Positions 27,138 to 37,032 of a stretch of DNA of 64,000 nucleotides are shown here, piece by piece. Made by a program: the position numbers and the translations under genes. Location of the stretch: assembly GCA_964438735.1 (NCBI GenBank), contig CAYTLW010000012.1, forward strand, positions 37,628 to 101,627, read 5' to 3'. The first letter of the stretch is position 1; every line of letters begins with the position of its first letter. Origin of the DNA: CAYTLW01 sp964438735. GTDB lineage: Bacteria > Myxococcota_A > UBA9042. Under the pieces are notes generated by a model. That model saw only the letters and a program-made list of their open reading frames with translations, did not search any database and was not told the DNA's origin.

Positions 27138-27761
27138 GTGGACGACGTGCCGGTACTGGAGATCTTCTCCGACTACATCTGACCCTGGTGCTATCTCGGC
27201 ACCGGGCGTGTCGCGCAATTGCAACGGGAGTGGCGCATCAAGGTGCGCTGGCGCGGCTTTCCGCTGCACCCCGAGGTGCCGGCGGAGGGCATGGCCCTGT
27301 CCGACCTCTTTCCCGGCGGGGAGACCATGATCCAGGCCACGCGGGCGCAGTTGAAGTCGGCCTTCGATGCCGAGGGGCTGCCCTACGACGCCGCCCTGGC
27401 GCGCACCTTCAATACCCGCCAGGCCCAGGAGCTCGGCGCCTGGGCGGACGAGCAACCAGGCGGCGAGGCCGTGCATGACGCGCTCTTTCGGGCGGTCTTC
27501 GAACACGCGCGCAACGTCGCCGATATGGACGTCTTGATGGACGTGGTCGACGCCTGCGGACTCGACTCGAAAGATGCCCGAAAGGCCCTGGAGACGGGCC
27601 GCTATCGCGACAGGGTGGATGCGGACTGGGCGCTGGCCCGGGAGGGCGGGGTCAAGGCCGTGCCCACCTTTGTATTTGGCGGCTTTGGTGTTCGGGGCGC
27701 GCAACCGCTACCGGCTTTGGAGCGTCTTTTGGAGGTGGGCGGTGCCCAGCGAAACCACTGA
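27138..27761 (+). CDS. DsbA/FrnE-family thiol oxidoreductase, probable selenoprotein
   Basis: A thioredoxin-fold DsbA-family protein of 207 residues if the TGA at 27180-27182 is read as selenocysteine. The start is GTG 27138, 5 bases after GGAGG. The frame then reads VLEIFSDYI-TGA-PWCYLG; the TGA takes the place of the first Cys of the family motif CPWC, giving U15-P-W-C18. The rest is intact: the helical insert with LFPGGETMIQAT, the DSKDARKALETGRYRDRVD region and the cis-Pro loop VPTFVFGG. A hairpin with a GG-containing loop lies at the correct distance (27197-27213). The hydrolase gene at 27742 overlaps its end. The alternative is a point mutation to stop, but no other damage is visible. 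No sel genes are in this window. Confidence 0.75.
27197..27213 (+). promoter_or_regulatory. SECIS-like stem-loop after the in-frame TGA
   Basis: CGGCAC (27197-27202) pairs with GTGTCG (27208-27213) in a 6-bp stem with one G-U pair and the 5-base loop CGGGC. The loop starts 20 bases after the TGA, and a G stands in its first two positions. This satisfies the published bacterial SECIS rules for loop distance (16-37 bases) and loop G. An alternative stem directly after the TGA (CCC-T-GGTGC with GCACC-GGG) is also possible. Confidence 0.55.
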
Positions 27762-29100
27762 GACGAACGCCGCGGCCGAGAGCCGTGCGACGGCGGGCGG
27801 AGACCCCTCGGGCCATCTGGGGGCGCGTCGATTCATGGGCGCCAAGGACCTGCTGGCCGATGGCGTCGAGCATGGCACCCGCGTGATCGAACGCAGTCAA
27901 CGTTCGGTAGCTCGACGGGTGGCCGCCGTAGCCGGCGCCCTGTCCGGCCGACAGGAAGAGGCCGAACGCATCGGTGACGCCGCCGGCGCGGTGTTCACCA
28001 TGGGCTATCGCAACACCCGCATGGTCGCTCGCCTGATCAGGCTCGTTCTGGACGCGGCGCATGACGTGACCGAACCCATGCTGCGGGGCCGGGGCGCAGC
28101 CCATCATCCGGTGCCCTTGCGCTCGGATGAGACGGGCAACGCGGCCTGGCTGTGGGATGGCTTCATCGGCGGCCTGAACGGCATCGTCGGCGACCACCTG
28201 GCGGCCACCGACAACCCGCTGGCCATCGCCATGCGAATGCGGCTGGGCGATCGATTCATCACGCCCGGTGATGCGGACCTCGCCGAAGCGCTCGCTGAGC
28301 GACCTGCAAAGCTCTGCGTCTTCGTACATGGACTGTCGGCGACCGAGTGGTCCTGGGCCTTTGAAGCCGAGGCGCAGCAGGGCACCCCCGAGGTGAACTA
28401 CGGCTCGTTGCTGCAGGGCGAACTCGGCCATGTGCCCCTCTACGTGCGCTACAACACCGGCTTGCACATCTCCGACAACGCCCAGCAGCTGGACGAACTG
28501 CTGCAGGCGACCCTGGACGGGCTGCCGCACGAGGTCGACGAGATCGCGCTGATTGGCCACAGCCTGGGCGGGCTCGTGGCCATGGGCGCAGCACACTATG
28601 GCGACGCTGCCGGCCGTGACTGGGTCAAGCGCCTGCGCCATGTGATCAACATCGCAGCGCCTCACCAGGGCGCGCCGCTGGAGAAGTTCGGTCACCTGGC
28701 CGTGACCATCATGGGTGCCATCGACACCCCGGGCACGCGCATCCCGGCCGAGGTGATCTCTGCGCGCAGCGCCGGCATCAAGGATCTACGCCACGGCCAC
28801 GTGGTCGAAGAAGATTGGCGCGACGAATCCGCAGGGCAGGGCGCTCGATCGGCTGTCCGCCGTCTTGACGGCGTGCACTACCACCGCATCGCCGCCACCA
28901 TTACCGAAGACCCTGGCCACCTCATGGGCCAACTCGTGGGCGACACCATGGTCCGCACCGGGAGCGCCGTGGATAGCGCTGCGAGCGTCGACGGTGATGA
29001 ACATCCCGGCGAGGTCGCCATCGTGGGCGGCCTCAGCCATGTCGCCCTGGCCAATCATCCGCGGGTCTATGCCCACCTGCGAGACTGGTTGGCGTCGTAG
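27742..29100 (+). CDS. Alpha/beta hydrolase (esterase/lipase-like)
   Basis: A 452-residue cytoplasmic-looking protein; start GTG 27742 is preceded by GGAGG and overlaps the end of the DsbA-family gene by 20 bases. The N-terminal 150 residues are helical, with no clear family. The C-terminal domain has an alpha/beta-hydrolase core: CVFVHGLSATEWSW, then the nucleophile elbow IGHSLGGLVAMGAA, and INIAAPHQGAPLEKFG, as in PGAP1/lipase-like esterases. A late catalytic His is likely in GGLSHVALANHPR. It resembles proteins seen next to PHA and lipid genes, but its substrate is unknown. It converges with the helicase gene, 3 bases apart. Confidence 0.75.
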   Translation: MPSETTETNAAAESRATAGGDPSGHLGARRFMGAKDLLADGVEHGTRVIERSQRSVARRVAAVAGALSGRQEEAERIGDAAGAVFTMGYRNTRMVARLIRLVLDAAHDVTEPMLRGRGAAHHPVPLRSDETGNAAWLWDGFIGGLNGIVGDHLAATDNPLAIAMRMRLGDRFITPGDADLAEALAERPAKLCVFVHGLSATEWSWAFEAEAQQGTPEVNYGSLLQGELGHVPLYVRYNTGLHISDNAQQLDELLQATLDGLPHEVDEIALIGHSLGGLVAMGAAHYGDAAGRDWVKRLRHVINIAAPHQGAPLEKFGHLAVTIMGAIDTPGTRIPAEVISARSAGIKDLRHGHVVEEDWRDESAGQGARSAVRRLDGVHYHRIAATITEDPGHLMGQLVGDTMVRTGSAVDSAASVDGDEHPGEVAIVGGLSHVALANHPRVYAHLRDWLAS

Positions 29101-29103
29101 CGT

Positions 29104-30441
29104 TTACGAGCGCGGCGATCGTCCGCCGCCGCCGCCACCGCCGCCGCCTCCGGTGCCGCCGCCACGGCCGCCCCGCCTTCGTCGTCGCCTGCCGGGTTGG
29201 GGACGACCGCCACCGCCACGGGAACCGCCGCGATTGCCGCGCTGGGGTCCTGGCCTCGGACGTGATCCGCCACGCCCGGAGGAGCCCTGGGCCGGCGGGA
29301 TGGCGGACGGCAGGTGCCAGCGGTGATCGAGGTCGACCGGGATGGCGTTGCCGGTGGAGCGCTCGATGGCCCTGAGATGGTCGCCTTCGGACGCATCGCA
29401 GAAGGAGATGGCGATGCCATCCCTGCCGGCGCGCCCCGTACGACCGATGCGATGCACGTAGCTCTCTGGCTCGTTGGGCAGGTCGAAGTTGAAGACGTGC
29501 GTGACAGCCTCCACATCGAGGCCGCGCGAGGCCAGGTCGGTGGCCACCAGCACGTGCAGATCGCCATCGCGAAATGCGTCCAGGGCGCGTTTGCGGGCGC
29601 TCTGGGACTTGTTGCCGTGGATCGCCTCTGCGCCGATATCCACCTGGCGCAGCTGTTTGACCAGGCGGTTGGCGCCGTGCTTGGTGCGGGTGAAGACGAT
29701 GGCCTGGTAGACCGCCGGATCGTCCAGCAATTCAGCCAGCAGGCGGCGCTTATTCGGCTTGGCGACGAACATCACCTTCTGCGCGATGCGATCCACCGCG
29801 ACCAGCTTGGGCGCCACGTCCACCCGCACCGGGTCGCTCAGGAAGCCGCTGGCGAGCGAGACGATGCTCGGCGGGAACGTCGCTGAAAACAGCAGATTCT
29901 GTCGCTTGGCGGGCAGCAGGCGAAGCACTTTGCGGATGTCGTGGATGAAACCCATGTCGAGCATCCGGTCGGCTTCGTCCAGGACGAAGAACTCGACCCG
30001 ACTCAGGTCCACATGACCTTGACCGATGAGATCCAGCAGCCGCCCGGGCGTGGCCACCAGCGCGTCGACCCCGCGTCGTAGCGCGGACACCTGTGGGCCC
30101 TGGCCGACGCCGCCGAAGATGACCACATGGCGCAGGTGGAGAAAGCGGCCGTACGCCTCCAGCCGCTCGCCGATCTGGGCCGCGAGCTCGCGGGTTGGTG
30201 ACAGGATCAGGGCTCGAATCGGCCGCCGGCCGCGGCGATCAGAGGCCGCGTCCAGGTGCTGCAGGATCGGCAGGGCGAACGCCGCCGTCTTGCCGGTACC
30301 GGTCTGCGCGCAGCCCAGGCAGTCGCGCCCCTCCAGCAACGCTGGAATCGTACGTGCCTGGATCGCCGTCGGCGTGTCGTAGCCCTCCTCGTCGATGGCG
30401 TCGAGGAGCGGGTCGATGAGGTCGAAGTCTTCGAAGGTCAA
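29104..30441 (-). CDS. DEAD-box RNA helicase, RhlE-like
   Basis: A 445-residue ATP-dependent RNA helicase. All core motifs are visible: Q motif region GYDTPTAIQ, Walker A AQTGTGKT, PTRELAAQ, VATPGRLLD, DEAD in FVLDEADRM, SAT in FSATFP, and motif VI HRIGRTGRAGR. A Gly/Arg/Pro-rich tail follows. The TTG codon at 30441 is the best start, since MTFEDFDLIDPLLDAIDEEG aligns with the family start. Such helicases unwind structured RNA during ribosome assembly and mRNA decay. It is divergent from the membrane protein at 30617. Confidence 0.9.
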   Translation of the reverse strand: MTFEDFDLIDPLLDAIDEEGYDTPTAIQARTIPALLEGRDCLGCAQTGTGKTAAFALPILQHLDAASDRRGRRPIRALILSPTRELAAQIGERLEAYGRFLHLRHVVIFGGVGQGPQVSALRRGVDALVATPGRLLDLIGQGHVDLSRVEFFVLDEADRMLDMGFIHDIRKVLRLLPAKRQNLLFSATFPPSIVSLASGFLSDPVRVDVAPKLVAVDRIAQKVMFVAKPNKRRLLAELLDDPAVYQAIVFTRTKHGANRLVKQLRQVDIGAEAIHGNKSQSARKRALDAFRDGDLHVLVATDLASRGLDVEAVTHVFNFDLPNEPESYVHRIGRTGRAGRDGIAISFCDASEGDHLRAIERSTGNAIPVDLDHRWHLPSAIPPAQGSSGRGGSRPRPGPQRGNRGGSRGGGGRPQPGRRRRRRGGRGGGTGGGGGGGGGGRSPRS

Positions 30442-30616
30442 GATGTGTCCGTGGTCAGCCGCCGGAGTGCCCCCATGCGGCCGGCGCGACCCTAAGGATG
30501 GCCGGGTGCGCTGTCAACGTGTTTCAAACAGGGGCAAACCCCGATTGTCACGAACAGGCCCGCGAAGTAGGCTGCCCGCGACCATGGGCTGCGGCCCCGG
30601 AGCGCCAGCATCCTCG

Positions 30617-33100
30617 ATGAAATACTGGGTCTCCCTGGCGCTGTTCCCCTTCCTGCTCGCGTTTCAGTACATCGGCGTGATGGGCGTGAACGACGCGCTC
30701 TTCTCGGTCTTCTACCTGGCGGGATTCGCCGGCTGTCTGTGGCTCAGCCGCCGTCGGGACGCCACGATCCCAGCCTGGACTCCGGCCGCACGTCCGTTGG
30801 CAGCCAGGATGGTGCTGGGTTTCGGCGGCCTGCTCTGGATCGCCGGCACGCTGGCCATCCTGAACATGCGCTACGGCTGGGTACCCGTGCCGCCGGCCCC
30901 CTACAAGCGAATCCTGGGTGAAGCGGTGCTCATGTCCCTGCTGGGCACCATGCTCAGCGGCTGGCTGGCGCCCATGCTGGGCACCGCCGGATTCCGTCCG
31001 CGCTCCCTGGTGCGCGTCGCGGCGCAGGTCGGCTCGGTCTTCGCGGCCGCCCTGGTCGCCCGACTGCCGCAGCAGGGGCTACCCCTCTTCCCGCCCTGGA
31101 TACTGTCCGAGGTGGTGCTGTGGACGGCCTTCATCATCCTGCTGATCTGCGTCGTCCGGCCGCCCCGGTCGATCCTGCGCTTCGTGCTCCTTGTGGTGCT
31201 ACTGGGGGTCGCGCTGCGCGTGGTGGGTCTGCACACCTGGGAGGTGCATCCCCTGGTTCGCGACATGCTGGCCCTGGTGCAGAGCGCCTGGGATCGATTC
31301 GTCGCCGGCCAACATCCCTATGGCGTGCACCAGATGCAGGAGGGAAGCCAGGTCCCCCTGACCTACCTGCCCGGCATGTGGATGCTATATGGCCTGCCGC
31401 GCGGCTTGGGGCTGGACATCCGCTGGGCCGCCATCGCCGCCGACATCTGCATCGCCGCCAGCATGGTCTGGGCGCTGCGCCGGGTACCGGAAGCGCGACG
31501 GCCGTGGGCCGAGGCGGGCGTGGCCCTGTTCTGCGCCACCTGGTTCTTCCTGCCTTCGGTGCACTGGAATGGCATCTTCGCCGAGCCCCATATCTGGTGG
31601 GCATGCCTGGCGCTGGTGCTGGCCTGCGTGATCACCGAGTCCTGGTGGCTGGCGGCCGTGGCGTTGGGCGTGGCCATGTGCACGCGCCACTTCGGCATCC
31701 TGCTCTGCCCCTTCGTCTTCCTGGCCGGCGCCCGGGCGTTGGGCTGGCGACCGGCGCTCCTGAGGCTCTCGGTCACCGCCGGCATCGTCGCGCTGTGGGT
31801 GGCACCCTTTGCGCTGACGGCCCCCGACGAATTCTGGCTCGGCACCTTGCGCTGGCTGCGCGCATACGGGCCGGTGCATCGCGAGTGGTTCGACGACAAG
31901 ATCGGCTTTGCAGGCATCTTCTATCGCAGTGGCTTGCACCCCTGGTTGGTCTTCGTGCAGGTGGCGAGCCTGCTGGCGGTGATTGTCCTGGCGCTTCCCA
32001 GGCGCCTGTCGCGGCGCTGGTTCGTACCTCTGTCGGGCACGGCCTTCATCCTCTTCATCATGTTTAATGGTCTGATCTGGCACAGCTTCTATCTGGGAGC
32101 GTCGCTCTTCGCCGGCTTCGCGCTCTTGGATTCGGGCGGAACCCGGGCGCCACATCGCCCGGTGCCAAGGTCGCTCGCCATCGGTCTGGGCGTCGTATTG
32201 CTCGTGTCCCTTTGCGTCGGTGGATTGATGTTGTGGGACATGGCGCGCTACGCCGACCGCAGCCCGCTCAAAGCAGCCCGTTCGTGGATCATCCCCCAAC
32301 TGCAGACCAGCGACGCGGTGGTCGACGCCAGTGGCGACCATGTCTCCTTCATCCAGGACGCGCATTTCCTGCGCGGGCACCGGCCGGGACGGCGCATCAT
32401 CAAGGCGCTGGATGTCTTTCATCCCAGCTCGCCGGGCCTGGATGCCATCGGTCGCGACCGCTTCTGGGTCGCCGGGCGCTCGCCGTCGGATCTGCAGTCC
32501 TGGCGCAGGCTGGGCAAGGTGGTCGCTGAGCAGGGCTATGGCAGGTTCACGGTGCTGGGCATTCAACGACACGACATCCGCACCAAACTGAGCCAACACC
32601 TCGACGTGTTGCATCCCTTCCGACAGGCGCCGGACCAGGCGCCGGTGCTGCTGGCGGCGGACGTGAGCCCGACCGCGGCGGTCGGTCACTGGAAGGGCGG
32701 TGTGGCGAGACAACAGGTGGTGGTGCAGGGCCGTCGTTGTCGACTTGACCGCGCGGTGCGCCCGCTGGTGCACGTGCAGGCGGGGGGGCCAACTGTGGTC
32801 ACCCTGCGCTGGGAGAAGGTGCAGCCGGGCCAGTCCCTGGTCGTGCTGGGCGGCTTCGTCGGTCGCTCGGTCGCCTGGCGGCGTGGCGACGTCGCCATCG
32901 ATGTGGACGTCGGGCAGGCAAGGGTCGGTCGCTTGACCCTGGTCAATCGCCCTGGATTGCAATGGCTGGCCCTGGACACCTCGAACATGCCGGCGGGGCC
33001 AGCGCGCATCCGCATGACCGCGCACTTGCGCGACCCAGCGCCGCGGCAGCTATGCCTGGATGCGTGGGTGTTGAGCCCCGTCCAGTTCGCCGCGCCATAA
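30617..33100 (+). CDS. Large polytopic membrane protein, GT-C glycosyltransferase-like
   Basis: An 827-residue protein with about 12 hydrophobic segments in the first 550 residues and a soluble beta-rich C-terminus. In the loops are short charged motifs typical of GT-C enzymes that transfer sugars from lipid carriers (HTWEVHPLVRDML, AEPHIWWACLAL, NGLIWHSFYLG). The C-terminal 270 residues (RRIIKALDVFHPSSPG, then VVTLRWEKVQPGQSLVVLGG) look like an extracytoplasmic beta-sandwich. The start is uncertain: ATG 30617 (SMKYW) or ATG 30584, neither with a strong ribosome-binding site. It could also be an unrelated membrane protein of unknown role. Confidence 0.55.
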   Translation: MKYWVSLALFPFLLAFQYIGVMGVNDALFSVFYLAGFAGCLWLSRRRDATIPAWTPAARPLAARMVLGFGGLLWIAGTLAILNMRYGWVPVPPAPYKRILGEAVLMSLLGTMLSGWLAPMLGTAGFRPRSLVRVAAQVGSVFAAALVARLPQQGLPLFPPWILSEVVLWTAFIILLICVVRPPRSILRFVLLVVLLGVALRVVGLHTWEVHPLVRDMLALVQSAWDRFVAGQHPYGVHQMQEGSQVPLTYLPGMWMLYGLPRGLGLDIRWAAIAADICIAASMVWALRRVPEARRPWAEAGVALFCATWFFLPSVHWNGIFAEPHIWWACLALVLACVITESWWLAAVALGVAMCTRHFGILLCPFVFLAGARALGWRPALLRLSVTAGIVALWVAPFALTAPDEFWLGTLRWLRAYGPVHREWFDDKIGFAGIFYRSGLHPWLVFVQVASLLAVIVLALPRRLSRRWFVPLSGTAFILFIMFNGLIWHSFYLGASLFAGFALLDSGGTRAPHRPVPRSLAIGLGVVLLVSLCVGGLMLWDMARYADRSPLKAARSWIIPQLQTSDAVVDASGDHVSFIQDAHFLRGHRPGRRIIKALDVFHPSSPGLDAIGRDRFWVAGRSPSDLQSWRRLGKVVAEQGYGRFTVLGIQRHDIRTKLSQHLDVLHPFRQAPDQAPVLLAADVSPTAAVGHWKGGVARQQVVVQGRRCRLDRAVRPLVHVQAGGPTVVTLRWEKVQPGQSLVVLGGFVGRSVAWRRGDVAIDVDVGQARVGRLTLVNRPGLQWLALDTSNMPAGPARIRMTAHLRDPAPRQLCLDAWVLSPVQFAAP

Positions 33101-33215
33101 GAATTGTACGGGTTCGTTTCACAAGTCCTCTCGGGCAGCACGCCGCCAGACTGGTAGCCTGTGCGCCGACAGTCCACCTCCGAGCCTCGATGCGGGGCCG
33201 GCCAGGAGGTCACCC

Positions 33216-36200
33216 GTGCGACATTTCGACCGTCTCCCCTTGGCAACCATCGCCGTGGCATGCCTGCTCGCCGCGTCCTTCGTGATCACCGGCTGCGGCG
33301 AGGATTCCGTGGTCGCAGGGCCCCAATTCATCGACCAGCAGGACGTATCCGCCGATGGTTCCACCGTCGACAGCGAGGTGCCGGCCGATACCGGGCCAAC
33401 GGTTGTCGACGGGTCGACCGCGCCAGATTTGCCTACGAAGGACGATGCGCCCGTGGCGGCTGACGTGGCCCAGGATGTGGTCATCGCTCCGGATACGGTG
33501 GTTCCAGAGGACGTGACGACCGCTCCTGATGCCGACGATCCGGCCGACGTCCCAGTCGACACGGCCGAACCGCCGGACGTCCTGGCCGACGCAGCGACCA
33601 AAGACATCGAGGCAGACGACACCATGCAACCCGACGACGCAACCACCGATGCGGGCTCGGTGGATTCAGGGGCGCCCGATGCCGCGCCGGATGCCGCGAT
33701 CGACGGTGGCGCTCCGCCCGATGCGAGCCCAGACGGCAGCGGCGACGCGACGGGCCCGGCGTGCCCCGGCGCGCTGGGTTGTTCATGTGTTGATGCTGCA
33801 GATTGCAGCAGCGGCTTCTGCATCGACATCGACGGCAAGAAGGCCTGTGGGGCCTGCCAGCCCAAGGATCCGGCCGTCGAGACCTGCGATGGCGTCGACA
33901 ACGACTGTGACGGCAAGACCGACGAAGGCGGCTGCGATGACGCCAACGCCTGTACGTCCGAGGTCTGCGTCAAGGTGCCCGGCAAAGATGGCGCCGACGA
34001 CACCTGGACCTGCACCTTCAACGTGGTCGCCGGCGCCTGCAGCGACGGCAGCGCCTGCACCGTCGCCGACGCCTGCAAGACCGGCAAGTGCATCCCAGGT
34101 GCCGCCCCCGACTGCGACGATAAGAACCCCTGCACCGACGACTCCTGCGAGCCCAAATCCGGTTGCGTCAACAACAACAGCACCGCCGCCTGCGACGACG
34201 GCAACGCCTGCACCGACAAGGACGTCTGCGCCGCCGGCAAGTGTTCGCCTGGAGCGGCGCTGAATTGCGACGACAACAATGCCTGTACAGCCGATTCCTG
34301 CGATCTGGCCAACGGCTGCTCCAACTCGGCCAAGGAGGGCGCTTGCGACGACGGCAGCCTGTGTACCGTCGATGACGCCTGCAAGGACGGCAAGTGCACA
34401 CCCGGTGCCGCCAAGATCTGTGCCGCGGACGACAACCCCTGTACCGACGCTGGCTGCAACGCCGACAAGGGCTGCGTTCAGCTGGCCAACAAGGCCACCT
34501 GCACCGACTCCAACGCATGCACCGCCGGCGACCTCTGCGTCGATACCGCCTGCGCACCGGGCAAAGCGGTCGACTGCGACGACGGCAGCCCGTGCACCAA
34601 GGACGCCTGTGACATGGCCCAGGGCTGCACACAGACCGCCCTCGAGGGCGGCTGCGACGATGGCGACAACTGCACCAAGGGCGACGTCTGCGCCGCAGGC
34701 AAGTGTGTGCCTGGCGCCAAGATCCCGTGCGACGACGACGACGTATGCACCACGGACAGCTGCGATGCGAAGAAGGGCTGCGTCTTCGCCCTCAACACGG
34801 CGCCATGCGACGACGGTGACCCCTGCACCGTCAAAGACGCGTGCAGCAATGGCAAATGCGCGGGAGGGGCCAAGAACAAGTGCGAAGACGGCAACCCCTG
34901 CACAGAAGGCACCTGCAGCAGCAAGGATGGATGTACCCAGAAGCCGACCATTGGCTTCTGCGATGACGGTGACGCCTGCACCGACCTGGACATCTGCAAG
35001 GACGGCAAGTGCAAGTCTGGCGACGGGCCCGATTGCGATGACAAGGACGCCTGCACGGACGACACCTGCGATCCGAAGACCGGCAAGTGCGTGCACACCC
35101 AGAACAGCGGGCCTTGCGAAGATGGCGATCTGTGCACCACCGGCGACAAATGCAACGCCGGCAAGTGCATCACCGGCACCAAGAAGAACTGCGACGACGG
35201 CAACACCTGCACCTCGGAGAGCTGCAACTCGAAGGTCGGTTGTGTGGTCCTGCAGCAGCTCGGCGAGTGCGATGACGGCAACGCCTGCACCAAGGGCGAC
35301 AGCTGCTCGGGCGGCAAGTGCGTCGCCGGCGGCGCGCTGAACTGCGACGATGGCAAGGTCTGCAGCGCCGACGCCTGCGACCCCAAGACCGGCTGCACCT
35401 ACAGCCACAACACCGCCCCTTGCGAGGACGGCAACAAGTGCACCGGCCCCGACAAGTGCGACAAGGGCAAGTGCGTGACCGGCGCCGCCATCAAGTGCAA
35501 TGACAACAACTCCTGCACGGTCGACGCCTGCAAGAACGCCAGCGGATGTGCCTATACGCCCAAAGCCGGCGCCGGCACACCCGCCTGCGACGGCACCACA
35601 TGGGGCGGCCGCTGCTATCGCGGCTACAAGGTCAACCACACCTGGTTGCAGGCCGAGGCCACATGCAAACAATGGGGCGGCCACCTCGCCTCCATCGCCA
35701 GCAGCAAGGAGAACGCCCAGGTCTACGCCTTGATGGGCAAGACCTGCGGCAACAACAACGGCGGCTGGATCGGCCTGACCGACGCGGCCAAAGAGGGCAC
35801 CTGGCTGTGGTCGGACGGCACCAAGTACAGCTACAAAAACTGGAACAAAGGCGAGCCCAACAACTTCCTCGGCAACGAAGACCGCGTGCACATGATCGGC
35901 GGCGGCACCTGGAACGACCACAACAACAGCGTCAAGATCGGCTGCTATGTCTGCGAACGTGCGCTCCCGCTGGCCTGCAATGACGCCAGCGCCTGCACCC
36001 TGGCCGACACCTGCAACAAGGCCGGCAAGTGCGTCGGCAAGGCGCTCAACTGCGACGACGGCAACGGCTGCACCGTCGACAGCTGCGACAAGAAGACCGG
36101 TTGCAAGCACGTCAAGGCCAAAGAAGGCTCGGTCTGCGCCGGCGTGGGTGTCTGCACCAAGGGCGCCTGCATCGTTGGCACCCAGGCCCAGCCGGCGCGC

Positions 36201-36914
36201 ACCTGCGCGGACATCAAGGCGGCCAATGGCAAGTCAAAGGACGGGCTGTACTGGCTCGATCCCGATGGCAAGGGCAAGGGCGCCAAGTTCCGCACCTGGT
36301 GCACCTTCGGTCTGGCCGGCGGATCCTGGAACCTGGTCGCGGTAGGCAGCGACGACGGCAAGAACACCTGGACCTGGAATAACCGGACCTACTGGAGCAC
36401 CAATACCAAGACCTTCGGCAGCCTCGGAGCGCTCAACAAGGACTTCAAGTCACCCGGTTATCACAGCCTGCCCATGAAGGATGTGCTCTTCTATCACCAG
36501 CCCTCCAACGTCTGGGCGTCCTACAACAATGTCGGCAACGGCAAGGCATCGCTGGCCGCCAAGGTGACTTCCTTCGGTGGGCTGGTCTGCTGGCAACCGC
36601 ACCAGGGATGGAATATGAGCGCCGGCAACCTGACCACCGGCAGCAAGCTTTGCTCGACCAAGCTCTACTTCAACGCGCGTGACCATGACGGCAAGAGCAG
36701 CTGCGGCGACAACGAGCATACCTACGGCCCGAACTGGAACGCGCGCGAAAACAACGGCTGCCCCTTCGATGACCCGGGCGACAGCGGTGGCGTCGGACCG
36801 GTCTATAACAGCGGCAACTCCGAACGCCGCACCCAGGGCTACGCCAAGGCCCGCGGCCTCAACAAGGGCAAGGCCAACGCGGCGCAGAATTTCTTGTGGA
36901 TCATGGTGCGCTGA
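33216..36914 (+). CDS. Giant cysteine-rich lipoprotein with C-type lectin and fibrinogen-like domains
   Basis: A 1232-residue predicted lipoprotein from GTG 33216, with signal peptide ending FVITGC. The order is: an Asp/Val/Ala linker of about 160 residues; one MopE-like unit (ETCDGVDNDCDGKTDEGG); about 24 cysteine-rich units of 20-25 residues (CDDGNACTDKDVCAAGKCSP type) over 550 residues; a C-type lectin-like domain (CYRGYKVNHTWLQAEATCKQ, WIGLTDAAKEGTW, EPN, WNDHNNSVKIGCYVCE); two more Cys units; and a C-terminal fibrinogen-like domain (RTCADIKAANGKSKDGLYWL ... NFLWIMVR). EPN and WND are motifs of sugar/calcium-binding lectins, so carbohydrate binding at the cell surface is plausible. The lectin domain is unusual in bacteria. 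The gene stands alone between the membrane protein and the PLP enzymes. Confidence 0.8.
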   Translation: MRHFDRLPLATIAVACLLAASFVITGCGEDSVVAGPQFIDQQDVSADGSTVDSEVPADTGPTVVDGSTAPDLPTKDDAPVAADVAQDVVIAPDTVVPEDVTTAPDADDPADVPVDTAEPPDVLADAATKDIEADDTMQPDDATTDAGSVDSGAPDAAPDAAIDGGAPPDASPDGSGDATGPACPGALGCSCVDAADCSSGFCIDIDGKKACGACQPKDPAVETCDGVDNDCDGKTDEGGCDDANACTSEVCVKVPGKDGADDTWTCTFNVVAGACSDGSACTVADACKTGKCIPGAAPDCDDKNPCTDDSCEPKSGCVNNNSTAACDDGNACTDKDVCAAGKCSPGAALNCDDNNACTADSCDLANGCSNSAKEGACDDGSLCTVDDACKDGKCTPGAAKICAADDNPCTDAGCNADKGCVQLANKATCTDSNACTAGDLCVDTACAPGKAVDCDDGSPCTKDACDMAQGCTQTALEGGCDDGDNCTKGDVCAAGKCVPGAKIPCDDDDVCTTDSCDAKKGCVFALNTAPCDDGDPCTVKDACSNGKCAGGAKNKCEDGNPCTEGTCSSKDGCTQKPTIGFCDDGDACTDLDICKDGKCKSGDGPDCDDKDACTDDTCDPKTGKCVHTQNSGPCEDGDLCTTGDKCNAGKCITGTKKNCDDGNTCTSESCNSKVGCVVLQQLGECDDGNACTKGDSCSGGKCVAGGALNCDDGKVCSADACDPKTGCTYSHNTAPCEDGNKCTGPDKCDKGKCVTGAAIKCNDNNSCTVDACKNASGCAYTPKAGAGTPACDGTTWGGRCYRGYKVNHTWLQAEATCKQWGGHLASIASSKENAQVYALMGKTCGNNNGGWIGLTDAAKEGTWLWSDGTKYSYKNWNKGEPNNFLGNEDRVHMIGGGTWNDHNNSVKIGCYVCERALPLACNDASACTLADTCNKAGKCVGKALNCDDGNGCTVDSCDKKTGCKHVKAKEGSVCAGVGVCTKGACIVGTQAQPARTCADIKAANGKSKDGLYWLDPDGKGKGAKFRTWCTFGLAGGSWNLVAVGSDDGKNTWTWNNRTYWSTNTKTFGSLGALNKDFKSPGYHSLPMKDVLFYHQPSNVWASYNNVGNGKASLAAKVTSFGGLVCWQPHQGWNMSAGNLTTGSKLCSTKLYFNARDHDGKSSCGDNEHTYGPNWNARENNGCPFDDPGDSGGVGPVYNSGNSERRTQGYAKARGLNKGKANAAQNFLWIMVR

Positions 36915-37032
36915 GCGACTCCCACTCACACCCCCGATCTTGACGCCCGCAACAGACCATGGTCCTTTCCGGTCGCGCGCTCACCGAGCGCCCCCTTTGC
37001 GGCTGCCCGGCCGCCTCCCCACAGGAGCCAAG

